In this document: positions 1-12,326 of the stretch, piece by piece
How positions within the stretch are numbered: the stretch's first letter is position 1
Layout of the letters: every line of letters starts with the position of its first letter
The notes under the pieces: generated by a model
Databases searched by the model: none
Seen by the model: only the letters and a program-made list of their open reading frames with translations
Told to the model about the DNA's origin: nothing
Translations under genes and position numbers: made by a program
Assembly: GCA_039111635.1 (NCBI GenBank)
Contig: JBCAQO010000005.1
Location: 1,426,001 to 1,490,000, forward strand
Origin: Heterobasidion occidentale
Taxonomy: Eukaryota > Basidiomycota > Agaricomycetes > Russulales > Bondarzewiaceae
Direction of reading: 5' to 3'
DNA: 64,000 nucleotides

Positions 1-3000
1 GGTCTGCATAATGATTAGACAATAGTAAAACAAGCCAACAACGCGACCAACGCACCCAGGAATTCGTCAGGAATCTCTCCAAGTTCATCCTCTGCATCTA
101 TCATAACCTTGGCCTCTTCGACCTTGTCGACAAATTTTCGCAACCGCTCGATGTCCGTCGGGCTCTTGAGGGAGTGCTTGAGACAAGTCGAAGCCGCCTT
201 CTCGAACAGTTCCTTCCTATAACTGCGGCCATCCCCAGCCACAGCCTGAACGAAATCATCCTGCTCACTTAGGTTCAAAAATACTTGCACAACGTCGCTC
301 AGCAGCTGTCGAGGGTCGAAGGAGTATTTTTCCTTGTTCTCAACACCCAGCTCACGAGACTTGGGCCCCACGAGGGTATCAAGGTTGTAATCAAGCATCG
401 CAGCAAGGCGGTCAATGATCTCCGGCATCATGAAGGGTTCCTTCGTCTCTGCAGTGAACAACTTCAAAAGATCCACGGTGGACTTGCCCAGCTGCGTATA
501 CCCAGTGGCCTGGCGTTCCAGACTTCGGAGATGGCCTTCACGCTCCCGGCGGTATTGTGCAGGCTTGGCCGCCCATTCCGTGGCATTTTTCATCTCCACT
601 TGAATACTGTATATCTGTGCCAGATCGCTCAGAGATTCGTCCATGAGATATGTCACGTCGTTGATCATAAGGTTGGCAAAGCGGACAAACTTGTCAACAT
701 TCCTGTAACATGATGAGCATAGTTCTTCTTATTTGATTCAAATGTCGAGAAGCACTTACTTTGCCTCTTCTTTAAGGGCCGTCCTATGTGCCGAATTGTC
801 CCAAACGGCCTTAAACAGATGGGCTATGTTCCGACTAAACGGAACATTAAACTCAATGATCAGATCGTACATTCGAATCACCTTACCGGGCATCTAGCAA
901 GGATAGTCGGCAGGCATCGGTATTCAATCGAAGATCAGGGAAGTATGGACTTACTGAATTTATCATAAAACTGAGAGCTTGCACCAGTCTGCTCAACCTC
1001 TGTGGGGCTGTCAGAGGGAAGACGCTATGTCCATGAGTGACGACATACCAATGTAGAAATGCATCAAAGCAGGCATGAGGTACTTCAAGGCCAATGGATG
1101 GGTGTTTAGGGTCCCGCCGAGAAGACTAGCCGGCTCGTTTCGGTAATATTTTAAGCAACCGAAGAACAGGATCTTCAAGGTGTCAGCAGCTTGGATGATA
1201 TAGGGTCGACGACACGTACTTCAATAATCTTCGACTTCAAGAACGGATTCTTGATATACCAGGTCGACATCAAGAACGTGAGACTAAACACTAGGAGCTC
1301 TTCTCTTCCTACCAACTCTAAGCTGGGGGCGTTATGACTGCATGGAAGCCGGTCAGAGTTGTCCCCCAATAGAAGGATTGCCATCTTACCGAACGACAAA
1401 GACATAATACTCAATACAATCTTCGATGATATACTCGGGGAGGACCCTGAAATCCAATGGGACTGATATAGGCAAGGGCAGGCTATGGGTAGATGGGTTG
1501 AGCACGAGACGATACGGTTAATGGAAATGATACAGACTCTACAACAGGCTTGGGGTGTTTCTTCCTGGGATCAACGAACCTCACCAGCCAGGTTGCGACA
1601 AAGGAGTTGAAACTATTTGCCCGAAACAGCACTTCGGGGTCAAGTAATTGCGTAGATGCAGCCGCTGCCATTCCATTCAGCTGTGCAATGTTATCCTGTC
1701 GGTGCATATGTTGAGCTACGACGTAAAGAAGAACAGGAGAATAAATGCAAAGCATACCTTCACTTGCTTGATAGCTGCCTCCATCCGCGCCTGGAAAGCA
1801 GTCTATCATCACATGAGTATCTAAACCTCGGTGGAATCAACGAACGAGCTCGTACTCCTTCCCAAGATCGGTCACCAATGATAGAGTTAAGATGCCGTTG
1901 TTGCTCGTCGATTTGCTTGTGGTAATCATCAAAGGTTTGTATCGTCTTCTGGAAGCCGTAGTGGTTCATTGCGAGAGTCAAATAAAAGATTTCAGAAATG
2001 AAGTTCGGAGGCGGGGCACCTGTTCACGAGCAATCAAATCGGACGTCAACTTAGTACGTCAGACGGCTCACTGTTAGAAAGTTGATTTGCATTCTCCCAC
2101 TGCGATGCCTCTTCGCTAGTAGCATTGATGCGAGTTTCCTCTTTCACGTTAATGCGTATAGAATGCGCAAAATACAGAGGGTTGATGCGATCCATCTACG
2201 GAAATATCAGTTGCAATGCCATGACAAGCGAAAGAAATCTCTTGCTTTCGTGAAGTTTGCATCCATGAAAGGTTCTACGAAATGCAACAAAATAATCTGC
2301 AAGTTCATCATGAAGCTGTCAGAGGCGACAGTGTTTGGGTCGACCTGGCCGGTATCGAACATCATCATTAGGCGTATCGAACGACGATCTGCTCAGCAAC
2401 ACTGACCTGCATCCCAGCCCGTTTTACGTTCAAGGACACAACATGAGATATATAAGATAAGAAAGCTTCTCGGCATTCTGCAGATGTTCTAACGATGGTG
2501 TTAAAGATCTTGAAAAGAGATGACTGCCAAGCGAATGGACATTAGCCAGAAAGAACGAGGTGGCCGATCACATACTTGTAAACTCTTCAAGGTGCCTCGC
2601 AGACTATTCCGAGCAGATTCGACATCGACGGCAGGCCGAGAGTCCATCCCAGAAAAATATGTCTTGAGGATGGATGGCTAATTTTGTTATGTATGAGCAT
2701 AGATGTATCATCAGCTTAAGTCTGTGCTTTGAGTCTATACACACCCAATCCCGTGGAAATACGTTCAAGCTCAACAAAGGCCCCATCAAGCTGATATCCT
2801 CCATATCGGTAGGAGTGGCCTCCTTGGGGTCCCATTCTGGCATCTTGATGATCATGTGTGTGATATGTTTGTTGGACACCAATGCTTCTAATCCGGCTAT
2901 GACGCCGCGCCATTGTGAGTCGCTGCTAGCAAGACCTTCCGATTTGGAGAGGGAGTCATGACATGCGAGATCCCTGACTACAGGGCCTAAAACAAGTTCC

Positions 3001-4201
3001 AGGTCGCCTTCAGGTTCAAAGCGGCTTACTAAGTCTTGCAGAAAGACCTCGATTTCGGACGGAGTGATGCTGTATGGTGATTCGACTGTTCCACCGTACA
3101 AAGGCGTCGAGAAAGAAGAAAGAGATAAAAGTATGGCGACAAACTCAAGATGACCAGCTGGTTTCCTGAATTAAGCAAGCATGATTAGACAATGAAGCAG
3201 CTCTGAGCAGACGACCGACCCTTCTGGACAATGAAAAGCCTCGGGGTTCATGAGATGTATGCCTATGTAGCTGATGATCAAATGCCGCATTTTCGCTTCC
3301 AATTCAAACGCTTTCTGAACATCCACTGGAGAATATCCCTGAAACACTGTTAGATGAGGTGACATGCATGGGCCTAGCTAGACATACCCTCTTGGCCAAC
3401 GTAGACTTAGCTGCATTAAGCCGTTTCCAGCATCCCACCAGGTATTCGAACACAGTATGATCCTTCGGTATCCGCGAAATAAAGGGTCGGAATTCATGAT
3501 CAAATCTAGTGCTCCATGAAGATGTATGTTTACTTGATAACAGAGCCAAAGCTTACTCGGGTGATCCTGGGTGTATGTCAAGCCGAGCGATGAGGATGTT
3601 GTCCAGTTTGTCAGCGTGCATTGCTGGAGGATCTGGTAACATTGGTACATAGATGGAAATGACCCAGAAAAGGTTTGCATGGCGTACCAACACCGTCGAC
3701 GTTCATGGACCGATCTTCATCGTCGTAATTCTTGAGCCACACGATATCATAGTCACTCCGTATGGCCAGATCGCGCTGTCTTGCCTTGTAAATTGCATGA
3801 GTGGAGTAGGTATTACAAGTAGACGCACATCGAGGGTGGCCTTGAACACGGTCGTGATTGTTTCATTCTCCCAGGCCGTATAGTCGAATCTTGCAGGTGT
3901 AGACACCGTTTTCTTCTTTGGCGGCACAGGTGAAGACGTGAGGGGAGCCTCTGGAGCCCTCTTTGGTGTTGGTGCAGGAATGGGCTTTGGTTTTGACTTC
4001 GGTAATATGCTAGAAGTCGAGGGGTTAGGAGAAGGGCTGGAGCTGCTGCTCTGGGTCGCAGAAGCCTGGAGCTTTGCGAGCCTCTTCATACGAATCTGTG
4101 AGATCACATTGTTCGTCAGCGTCCCGAAATGAGGAACCACTGAAGGGTAAAAATCGCACACGTTCAGCATCATCCGCGGGGGTGGACTCGTTCTGGCTCA
4201 T
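1..4201 (-). CDS. UFD2: Ubiquitin conjugation factor E4 (UFD2), partial, C-terminal U-box cut off by window edge
   Basis: E4 ubiquitin-chain elongation factor that extends short ubiquitin chains on Cdc48/p97 substrates in the nucleus and cytosol. The start (ATG 4199-4201) opens MSQNESTPADD; an intron then joins AER to IRMKRLAKLQ, typical of fungal Ufd2. A Ser/Pro-rich linker follows, then the long helical Ufd2 core: MEDISLMGPLL near 2780-2830 and LVGPKSRELGVEN near 330-380. The last full exon ends GEIPDEFL; an intron with donor GTGCGT and acceptor at about base 5 then leads to AC C, giving DEFLDP, the first residues of the U-box. The catalytic U-box itself lies left of the window. About ten introns split the core, so it is seen only as separate blocks. 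The gene shares a 173-base divergent promoter with the bL35 gene. Identity is firm; internal exon limits were not all resolved. Confidence 0.92.
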
Positions 4202-4374
4202 ACTGCGAGCAAATCTGCTAGGAGACAGTGACGGTTTGTCGATGAGGGGCAGACACAAAGGCCGAGCCGAGAGTGGCGGAGTTCAGTAGAAATCTGTCAC
4301 GGGGCTCCGATCGCCGAGTAGTTTCCTTCCAGTTTCCTTCCGCGCGCTTTCTCTGCAACAAGCAAACTGGTAGA
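4202..4374. promoter_or_regulatory. Divergent promoter between UFD2 and bL35m
   Basis: These 173 bases separate two start codons pointing away from each other, so they must hold both core promoters and both 5' UTRs. No clear TATA box is visible. An in-frame upstream ATG at 4273 could add 34 residues to the bL35 protein, but the downstream ATG gives a cleaner mitochondrial presequence. Confidence 0.5.
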
Positions 4375-4716
4375 ATGATTTCTTTCTCATTGTTCTCAAC
4401 AGCGCGCCAGCTAGTTGCATCACCAGCGCGCGGATTCTCTACTTCTCCAATCTTTCAGTTCCCAAAACTGAAGACGCATTCGGGGACGAAGAAACGATGG
4501 AGGTCGATGCCCTCTGGCGTCTTCAAACGCGTGAGCACCACTCGCCAGATCATTCAAACATTGACTCGGCTGATCTCAAGACAACTTCAGGCGCAAGCCG
4601 GTCATTCGCATCTGAACGTGTCGAAACGGCCGGGAAGAAAGAATCATCTGGCACAGACCGCATATTCAAGCACGTCACAAACATCCAAGTTGAAAAAGTT
4701 GATGCCATATGCTTGA
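4375..4716 (+). CDS. Mitochondrial large-subunit ribosomal protein bL35m
   Basis: Protein of the mitochondrial large ribosomal subunit, homologous to bacterial L35. Exons are 4375-4530 and 4591-4716, giving 93 residues. The 60-base intron (GTGAGC...TTCAG, branch CTGAT) is a multiple of three without a stop, so unspliced RNA also reads through. The first 30 residues (MISFSLFSTARQLVAS...) are rich in Ser, Arg and hydrophobic residues and look like a matrix-targeting signal. The mature part has the bL35 hallmarks: KLKTHSGTKKRW at the start, GHSHLNVSKRPGRK in the middle and KLKKLMPYA at the end. It is transcribed away from UFD2 and converges on the phosphatase gene. An ATG at 4273 is a possible longer start. 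Confidence 0.93.
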   Translation: MISFSLFSTARQLVASPARGFSTSPIFQFPKLKTHSGTKKRWRSMPSGVFKRVSTTRQIIQTLTRLISRQLQAQAGHSHLNVSKRPGRKNHLAQTAYSSTSQTSKLKKLMPYA

Positions 4717-4922
4717 GGGACTACACGTCATTCACATATAATGTAAATTCTCATCCTTGACTATATTTGTATCGATTTCTGACGTCGAAAGGTTATGGCA
4801 TAGTATATATGATACACTCGTAATTGCCTAGTTCCAAACATTGGACCAGCATCACAATGATATCTTTCCATGGAAACTCGTGGTATACGGTTGTCGTCTA
4901 CCTCACAGCACCAGTGACCGTG

Positions 4923-6109
4923 CTATATGTTCACTTCGTCTCTAGCGTTACTCTCTGAATGCTCTTGGGCCTCCACTTTACCTCCGAAAAATGACCTGAT
5001 ATCCTTCTGGCTAGGGTCGTACGCGGAACTGCCGATTCCGCCTTTCTGCCGTTTCTGTGACGTGAATATCAGCTGCGCAACGAATCCCAGTCCAAGGAGC
5101 GCATACGATGTTTTCAATATGTGAGTGACGGTCGATGTCAGTCACACGAATATCTAGCGGTGGGTGAGCATCGTCGACTGATTCCAGCCGCTCCCCCTCC
5201 TTCAGTCCCTGTTACGCATGTCCGTAAGACCCTACGAGCTGAGTGGTGGTGAGAATTACCTTTATACTGAGAGTCACCCTACTCCAAGCAGTATTCTTCA
5301 AGCCTCGATAATCCCCGCCATCAGGTCCATCTGCGTTGTGCTTCAGGAGCTGTGCCATCAGCTGGCTGATGCACAGGCCATGGCTAACGAGAGCAATATG
5401 CACACCCTTCTCACCCTCCTTTGCAGCCGTCCACACGTGCGGGAGTACGAGCTTCTCGATTGCCCGGTTTGCGCGCGCAGCAAGATCGTTCAAGCTCTCC
5501 CCGCCTGGGAATTTCTCGTCATCTTGGTGAAGAACAGGAAATTTTCCTTGACCAAATTGTTCCTCTAGAGTCATGCCCTTTTCTCGATGATATGTCCAGG
5601 GCTTCCCTTCTGCTATGCCAAAGTGTTGCTCGCGGAGCAGGGGTGAAGAGGTGAACGTAGGTTTGGGGTCTTTCTGCCCGTCATACAACGCCTGCGCGGT
5701 GGCGAAAGCGCGTTTCAGGGTGGATGCGTAGATTGCGGTGAATCGTGTTTCGGTGAAGGATTGGCCCATTGCCCTTGCTTGCTGCTCAAAGACGTTATGC
5801 GAATTGTTGGGGCGTGATGAGCAGTTCATATCCTCACATTCATTCCTACGGCGCAGATTAGCAGACATATAGGTGTTGTTGAATGACTTTACCATGATTG
5901 GAGAGTGGAGCATCTTCCCAGCCTGCCCACACCGAGCGCTGTACCCCGCATTGGAATCATCAATTACCGGATCTTCGTTTCGCGCAGAGTGCGTACCAGA
6001 TTATCTGTCGACTCTCCATGTCTAATCTGCAAGATCGCATTGAATCATTGTTGTTGTAAAATTGTAGAAACCATCTCACAAATGTTACGAGGACGATTGG
6101 CGTGGTCAT
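4923..6109 (-). CDS. Phosphoglycerate-mutase-like histidine phosphatase with an 8-base microexon
   Basis: Member of the histidine phosphatase superfamily, cofactor-dependent mutase / fructose-2,6-bisphosphatase-like branch; the substrate cannot be told from sequence. Exons on the minus strand are 6109-6080, 6026-5997, 5938-5893, 5845-5838, 5781-5260, 5208-5107 and 5054-4923; all phases agree and give 289 residues. The phosphorylated histidine lies in IRHGESTDN. It is followed by SVWAGWEDAPLSNHGMNQ, in which GMN needs the 8-base exon. The second catalytic histidine is in VSHGLCISQL, and LREQHFGIAEG carries the acidic residue region. The C-terminus RQKGGIGSSAYDPSQKDI is typical of fungal homologues. 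It lies tail-to-tail with bL35m and head-to-head with the AN1 gene. Confidence 0.9.
5838..5845 (-). other. 8-base microexon of the histidine phosphatase gene
   Basis: The exon before it ends in phase 1 (CAT G, 5893) and the exon after it starts in phase 0 at 5781. Joining them directly shifts the frame. The 8 bases GAATGAAT are flanked by CGTAG upstream and GTGAGG downstream, and complete G-M-N so that NHGMNQARAMG reads through, as family homologues do. Confidence 0.8.
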
Positions 6110-6410
6110 GGTGTTGTTGCTCGCGATGTGAAACCGAGTCATGCTACAGTCGCGTGGCCATCGAAATGCTTCGAAATGATCATTTGTCAAGTTAGACGCA
6201 CACACACGGGCGCTTATGTAGTACATAGTAGGTTGCATAACACAGCACAGCTGGACGCGTCAGCCACGAATTTCCCAGAACATTCACGTCTTGGCTGGCG
6301 GCGACGGCGTCGCGCCTCGACACCTAGGACGCGCGTCCCCCTCTTGACTCTTATATATATTCTTCTCTCTATCGCGCATCCTTACAACACCACACTCTCT
6401 GAATCTGATC
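6110..6410. promoter_or_regulatory. Divergent promoter with a TATA box for the AN1 gene
   Basis: This spacer holds the promoters of the phosphatase (leftward) and the AN1 zinc-finger gene (rightward). A good TATA element, TTATATATAT, sits at 6351-6360, about 50 bases before the AN1 ATG at 6411. No equally clear element is seen for the phosphatase. Confidence 0.6.
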
Positions 6411-7665
6411 ATGTCTCGTTCTTCCATCCATTCTGCAGAGCGCGACCAACAACTACTCTCCATCGGACACCAATGTTCTGAAGCCACATGCATGCTGATC
6501 GACTTCCTTCCTATTGAGTGTCAGCACTGTGCTAAACCCTTTTGCACGGACCATTTCCTACCTGCCTCCCACAAGTGCGACAAGTATGACGAGAGCAAGT
6601 ACAACCGGGTTGCCCCATCTTGTGCGTACAAGCCCCCGTTTCCGTTCGTGCAAGTATTAAAAATGCGGTCTGAGTAGGCCCTCTGTGCAATGCTCCCATT
6701 GCCATTCCACCTGGGCAGGATCCTAACATTCGAATGGAGCGCCATTTCAATCAGGAATGCTCTGTCATGACGGGCAAATCCGGTAAAGCCAGGTCCTCGC
6801 CCATCTGTGCGAAAGGGAAATGCGGCAAGGTTCTGTTTCAACCCATCCGATGCAGTGTGAGTTTCTATGCCTTGCTTTGTATGATTGTCTCTTTAAATTA
6901 AGTTGCCCTGTAGAACTGTCAACAGCAGTACTGCCCAGCACATCGTTTCCCCGCCACCCATGATTGTTCATCTTTGAATTCCTCCACCTCCGCAGCTACA
7001 TCGAAAGCGCACTCTAATCCTATCTTCACGTCTCCTCATCAGACGCTGGCGGCGAGCGCTTCTAGCGCTGTTGCTTCTATCAAACGCACCTTAGCGGCAC
7101 CGAACACTACACGAGCTACTTCATCCAGCCCATCCAAACCTCATGATACCAAACCCAAACCTAAGCCTTCGTCGAATCCTTTCTCGAAGACCGACAGGTA
7201 CGCCTTCCCTGAGCACTTCGTTTTCGGTGATCTCTCATAACACTCTAGGTCTTCTATCACAACTATCGCGACATCTCTTGCCACGCAAATCGCGGGCGGT
7301 CCCTCTACTGCGGCTGCTGATACTGCTAACGACCATAATCCCCCCGAACGATGCACTCCTAAATTACCTCATAAATCCGCTATTGACTTCGAATCATTTG
7401 TACCACCATCATTGTTTGCTTCTGCTTGACTGTACCTGTATCCCTACATTGTATCATGTTAGACGGGCGAAAGAAGAAAGGGAGAGTCGGATACGCGCCA
7501 TGCAAGCCCGGGATCGTAAGGGTGTAAGTCGCATTCTCAACTCCTTCGCATGCGGATTGTAGATACTGAATCTACAAGCTGCAGTTACTACGCGATGATG
7601 AGAAGGCCTTACTTGCGTCGCTTGAGGCGGAGCGATCCAGTGACAAGGATTGTGTTATAATGTAG
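6411..7665 (+). CDS. AN1-type zinc-finger protein with C-terminal CaaX box (ZFAND2/AIRAPL-like)
   Basis: Likely adaptor of the ubiquitin-proteasome or ER protein quality-control system. Exons are 6411-6621, 6678-6856, 6914-7197, 7249-7413, 7463-7523 and 7585-7665, all in phase, giving 326 residues. Two AN1 fingers are visible: residues about 20-60 (CSEATCMLIDF...CQHCAKPFC...HKC) and about 90-145 (CAKGKCGKVLF...CSNCQQQYCPAH...HDC). A Ser/Thr/Lys-rich linker follows, then a charged helix (RRAKEERESRIRAMQARDRKG). The protein ends DKDCVIM: CVIM is a CaaX prenylation signal with Met last, favouring farnesylation. Human ZFAND2B has two AN1 fingers and is also prenylated, which supports the assignment; clear UIMs are not seen. 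It lies tail-to-tail with ALG6. Confidence 0.88.
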
Positions 7666-7806
7666 CTAGACTTCTATCGGATCTCCTTATATCTGACGGA
7701 CTTGGATTCTATCACATCCCTTTATGTATACCATTCTTTCCAGATAAAGTATTGCTCGTGAGCGCGTGAGCGCAGAGGCTGCAAGCTGGAAGTCCTGGTG
7801 CTTCAA

Positions 7807-10485
7807 TCACAGAGAAAGATTATACACTCTATGTCCGTCAAGTCTTATCGTACACTGCCTAATCATCCACGAAACCCACACTAGCCGCTCTCGACACCGG
7901 CGCTCTCCGTTTCCCAGATCTGTACCCCAACTCTGCGCTCTCAGCCCGAACTCACGGCCGACTCCCCGAGGAATCATGGGAGCTATCCCGTCTTCTGTAG
8001 CCGGCGTTTGGACATCACTGTGGCCCTTGTCACTCATCGAAGGGCGCCGGCTTCTGGTGCCGAGTCCGAGTCCGCCGACCGTCCAGCGCGCTTCGATCAG
8101 GGACTTCATGCTCCATAGCCAGGTGAGAACGAAGATCGGCGTGCTGATGAGCACATTGAGCACGGGGAACAGATCGGGATACCGCGCGGGAGGCAAGAGC
8201 ACAAATTCGAGGATATGCAGAGCAAAACATGCCGCGTACACGCCCTTCAGGTAATGTTCAGCTATCAAGCCGATTGAAAAAGAATTGGGCATACGAGGGT
8301 AAAAAGATCGAAAAGCTCTGCCTTCTGGATTCGAAATGGGTTGTGACCGATGAAACGGTTCCAGAGCAACAGCAACGCGATGTACTGCACGGCTTGTCCG
8401 TCCCTGCTCAACAAAGGCCACATACTACGATACCATCAACTCAACACACTTGTTGCAGCTATTACATGACGACACCTACCTGAAAACGGCCACGTTGTTG
8501 ACCAACGCTCCCATCTTGAACGCCGTGGAACCTTGCGCTGCCCCCGAGAGAAGCAGAGTGAGTGGCATCAAGGGAAGTAAAATTGTCTTCTCGTGTACTT
8601 GAAAGGAAAACAAGAAAAATGACATCGCACTGCTCAGCAGCGCGTGAAGTAACACAGGATGGATGACCTGCGGCGCGGGCACCGTCTTGTTTCCCTTTGC
8701 CTCGCCTTCAGCAGGCTCTTCTCCGCGGAGCCGCAACCATGCTCGAACGGGGGCAACAGCAGCGGGGACAAACCCAACGGCAGTCAACAGCGTAGAGATG
8801 CGCACGAGCGCGTTGCGTGAAGCCCAGAATTTCCACTTGATGACCACGTTCGATGCGCACCAGAAATTCGCCACTTTATCCTCGAATATACCGCGGTCGA
8901 ACGGGAATATCCGTGTGATCGGGTCAAGGACGGCAGAAATTGGTGCAAAGGGTGGCAGGAATGGCAAAAAGAGAATGAGAAAGGAGATAGATGTGACGAT
9001 GGCAAGCCGGATAAACAGCTGCAGCCTGTAGTGATGTGAACCTGATAACCTCGTAAAATAGTAAATCAAAAGTACGCACCCGTCTTTAGGGCCTAAATAA
9101 AGGCATTTTCCAATGAGGTATGAGCCTACGGCGGGTGCATAGTAAAGAGCCATTTGTTTGAAGCCCAGACTGAGAACAAAGAAGAAGGCTCCTAGCAGAT
9201 CTTGTCCCGTGATGAAGAAGTTGACGGCCAACAAGGTAAAACCTAGAGAGTGAAATATGACGGTGAGCTTGAAGCTTGGAAATCTCGAAACTCACCAAGC
9301 ATGACAGAATTATACTGAAAATGTCCGAAATCTATGAGCAAGAGAGCTGGTTGCAAAAGGAGTGTAAGGAAAGCTAGATTCTTCCCGTGGGTCAGTAGCT
9401 AGCCAACAGAAGTATTTAGGTTTTAATACCTGCGTCCTCCGAGACCGGCCAGCATGCCAGACGCGCGTGAACATCCACAACGCGGGCACATAAACGATAT
9501 GGTCGAGTATGAGGACCGTGGCACGCATAAACACTTTGCTGCCTTCGGATTCGATCCCTCTCGACTTGTCGAGAGCAAACCACGTAGGATTGATCAAGGA
9601 TCCGCTAACCTGCTGTCAGCTCCAATGTAGTACGAGTATTGAATCACATACGTGAAACCACATATCCATGATACGTATGCAGTTAATGGTGGGTAATCGA
9701 GCCCCCAGTACTGCAGATCATAAGTGTACCACTGTCGGATGGGCAGATGGACGGTAATTTCCATCCAGTGACGCTGTGCTTCATAATCACCGAACATAGG
9801 CGGTGTGTTTTTTCCTGGGTACGCGCATTTCGACAGTCAATATCAATTATCTTTGACGACTGGCGTCAGCACAGCTCGAGCAGGTGATAAACACTGACCT
9901 GAATATGGCCCCAGCCCAACACACCACTTCACCCACGCGGACCCAATTATCGCACACAGGAGAATCCAGTCTCTCATCCCATGTCTATACATCCACCCAA
10001 CCCACCGTCTCCCCATGCCCATACTCTCCAGCTCTGCCGCCTTGTCCCCATCCTCCGCGACCCTCGCCAACTTGCCCCTCGAATCAAATGTGCTGAAGCT
10101 CAAGTGCGACCTGTGGGTGGCGTACACTGATGTTGCTGGCGATATTGCGCGAGATGAGGACGGGGAAGGTGTACGTGTCCATCGTGGCGAGGTGAGATCC
10201 GGCGTCTGCAACGCGCTATGGCGAAGCGGGACAGGCGCAATGATATCGAGTCGTTCCTGCGCGGAGCTGCGATCTCCGTGAGCTCAAAAGCCAATAATCA
10301 TGCAGGTTGATCCTTTACTTTGTGTGAGAGGATGATGGGCGTTCCCGAAGGCTGGGGGTCCGTAAGTGCGCTCTCCGAGCGGGGCTGGATGCCAAGGAAG
10401 TCTGCGAAGACGTGAGTGACGTTGTTCGCAAGCGGGAAAGTTTTTGAGGAGGGTCGTCTGGCATGAGATGGGCTTGCTCGTCCAT
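7807..10485 (-). CDS. ALG6: ALG6: dolichyl-P-Glc:Man9GlcNAc2-PP-dolichol alpha-1,3-glucosyltransferase
   Basis: ER multi-spanning enzyme that adds the first glucose to the lipid-linked oligosaccharide for N-glycosylation. The diagnostic block is [14 protein letters not shown] followed by [19 protein letters not shown] (near 9660-9790), the ALG6 rather than ALG8 version. Further matches are LDKSRGIES, the [12 protein letters not shown] loop, and NRFIGHNPF and [16 protein letters not shown] near the end, with many hydrophobic segments. The C-terminal exon is reached through a 50-base intron (GTATGC...CTGAAC...AAG). The start is uncertain. ATG 10485 opens a long disordered Ser/Arg/Thr N-terminus whose exon joins in phase ([11 protein letters not shown]) to the exon with [13 protein letters not shown]; an in-frame ATG at 10602 is possible. 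About eight exons. Confidence 0.9.
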
Positions 10486-10657
10486 GCCAGGTGTGGTGTC
10501 GGTCAGAGACTCGGTGGCTACTTGGAGGACAACAACGGGGTCGCAGTCACGTCGGCACGTGTGATGCGCGAGTGCCGACGGGTCGGCAAGCTTAAAATGC
10601 ATGTTCCTGGAACAGTCTACTAGCACTACTAAATACACGCGTAGACAGACTCAAGAC

Positions 10658-11630
10658 TCAGTCCACATCCTTGCCGTCTATGACAGTCTCCCCATCCTCA
10701 GAAAACTTGACGTTCTCCTGTGAAATACATCGTCAGCAAAGTCCGTCACTTTATCGAGGCAGTGGCCAGCTGACTTCGTGGTTTATGGACTTGCCGATAT
10801 ATTTGGTGTGATCTGAGCAGTGCACATAACGCGCGTCAGAGCGCCTCCGGGAACGTATGTGCAGAAATACTCACATCCATAAGCGACCAGCTCCCCAGCC
10901 GCGTTATTGAAATCAACGCGCGTATAAGCGAGAGATCTCCCTGTGTCCTCGACAATGAGACTCCTTGTCTGAGCTTGTGTTTGAGACATACATACCCATT
11001 CCGGTCAACGAAGCTGTCATATTCAGGATATCTCCTGGACGTCCTGCTGGTCGAACAAACGAGGCTCCGATATCGGTCGAAACACCGGTCATGTATTGGC
11101 CTTTCGTCGCAACGGCAAGAGAGCCCAGGGTATCCGTTAACGACAGGATGAGACCGCCATGAACAGTCTACGGAATGTGAATCGCTCGGAATGGAAGAAC
11201 ATATTGAAGAGAAGAAAACGTACGCCGACTCGGTTGACTTTGCTTCATGAGTGAGTCAATCAGCGATATCTTACGGTAGCGTTTACGACGATGTACCGTT
11301 GTATGGCTCGATCTTCAACGAGGCCTCCACGACGCCAGGTCGTGCGTGATGTATGTTAAGCTGCATATTCGGATGAGAACCAGTGCAACCGATGCAGCTC
11401 AAACTCGCGTTACGTTCGGAAAGCATTGAGCATCGTGGCCTATTGTTAAGCATAAGGAGCCACGCCGTGTACAGGTATCGGACACAGAAGTAGACAAGCG
11501 TTCGAACCTTTGTTATCTATGAAAGACTTCCAGACCTGCAGAGATGCAAGTCAGTCAGAAGAGAATATTAGAATGACGAGTTTGGAAACAGTCTACTCGC
11601 CCTGTGAGTAAACCGTAGACAAGCGGACAT
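10658..11630 (-). CDS. Hotdog-fold acyl-CoA thioesterase (ACOT13/PaaI-like)
   Basis: 4HBT-family thioesterase hydrolysing acyl-CoA, by analogy with ACOT13; the real substrate is unknown. Blocks read in order on the minus strand are VWKSFIDNKGHDAQCFP (11530-11410), then LNIHHARPGVVEASLKIEPYN, then TVHGGLILSLTDTLGSLAVATKGQYMTGVSTDIG (11165-11070). Next come SFVRPAGRPGDIL and TRSLIVEDTGRSLAYTRVDFNNAAGELVAYG. The HGG...D signature of the fold is present. The last exon encodes SEDGETVIDGKDVD and stops at 10658. Introns are short. The first exon is not certain: ATG 11630 is the nearest plausible start. It lies in tandem with ALG6. Confidence 0.8.
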
Positions 11631-12326
11631 GGTGGTGCAGTGCTGGAACTATCGCAGCTTGCCCCGCATCCCCGGCCACCCGGCCCGCTGCGCCTCCGCA
11701 GTGATCAGGGTCCTTGCTCTTCGATCAGAGGGTGTCAAGAGGCTTCACTAGCTTCACTAGTAAGAACACTCTTGAACGTCTAGTATCAGACACCCGAACT
11801 TGTTTCTGACTAGTTATCACACATCGATGGTATACAGATCTTAGAAACACCTTGCTGCATGCCGGTGTTCGCGAAGTTTGCTCCCGTGAACGCATCTGAT
11901 CGATTCCGAGGCGGAGGGGAGGCGAGTGCGTGCAGCTCACGAACTTTTACTATCGAGGGCCGTGCTGCAGAGGATTCTCTATCATGTCGACGAAAGCGCA
12001 CAAACCAGGGTGTAGGATTCCATCATGAATTTGGCTGCCCGATGAGCAGGATCAATCTCGAACGCCAACGTGGTCCACAAGTCCCGAGAATGCAGCTCGG
12101 CGAGGATGTCGAGTATGGGCCAATCTGTGACAGACCGTATTGTTTTTGGCGCGATATCAAATGCATGGAATGCGTAGTGCATACACTGTCGTCGAAGGAC
12201 CTAGATTACAGCTTCGAAAACTGGCCTCGAAGGTCACGCAAGGATTACAACCGCGCCCGACCCTACTGGTACATCTCGTTGTACATCGACCTACAAATAA
12301 AAATTCCTCTGTTTGCACTCTTTGCA
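11631..12326. other. Gene-free interval
   Basis: Between the thioesterase start and the NAS2 stop. It should hold the NAS2 3' end and the thioesterase promoter. Open frames on both strands here show no family resemblance and no sensible splice structure. Nothing else recognised. Confidence 0.4.
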
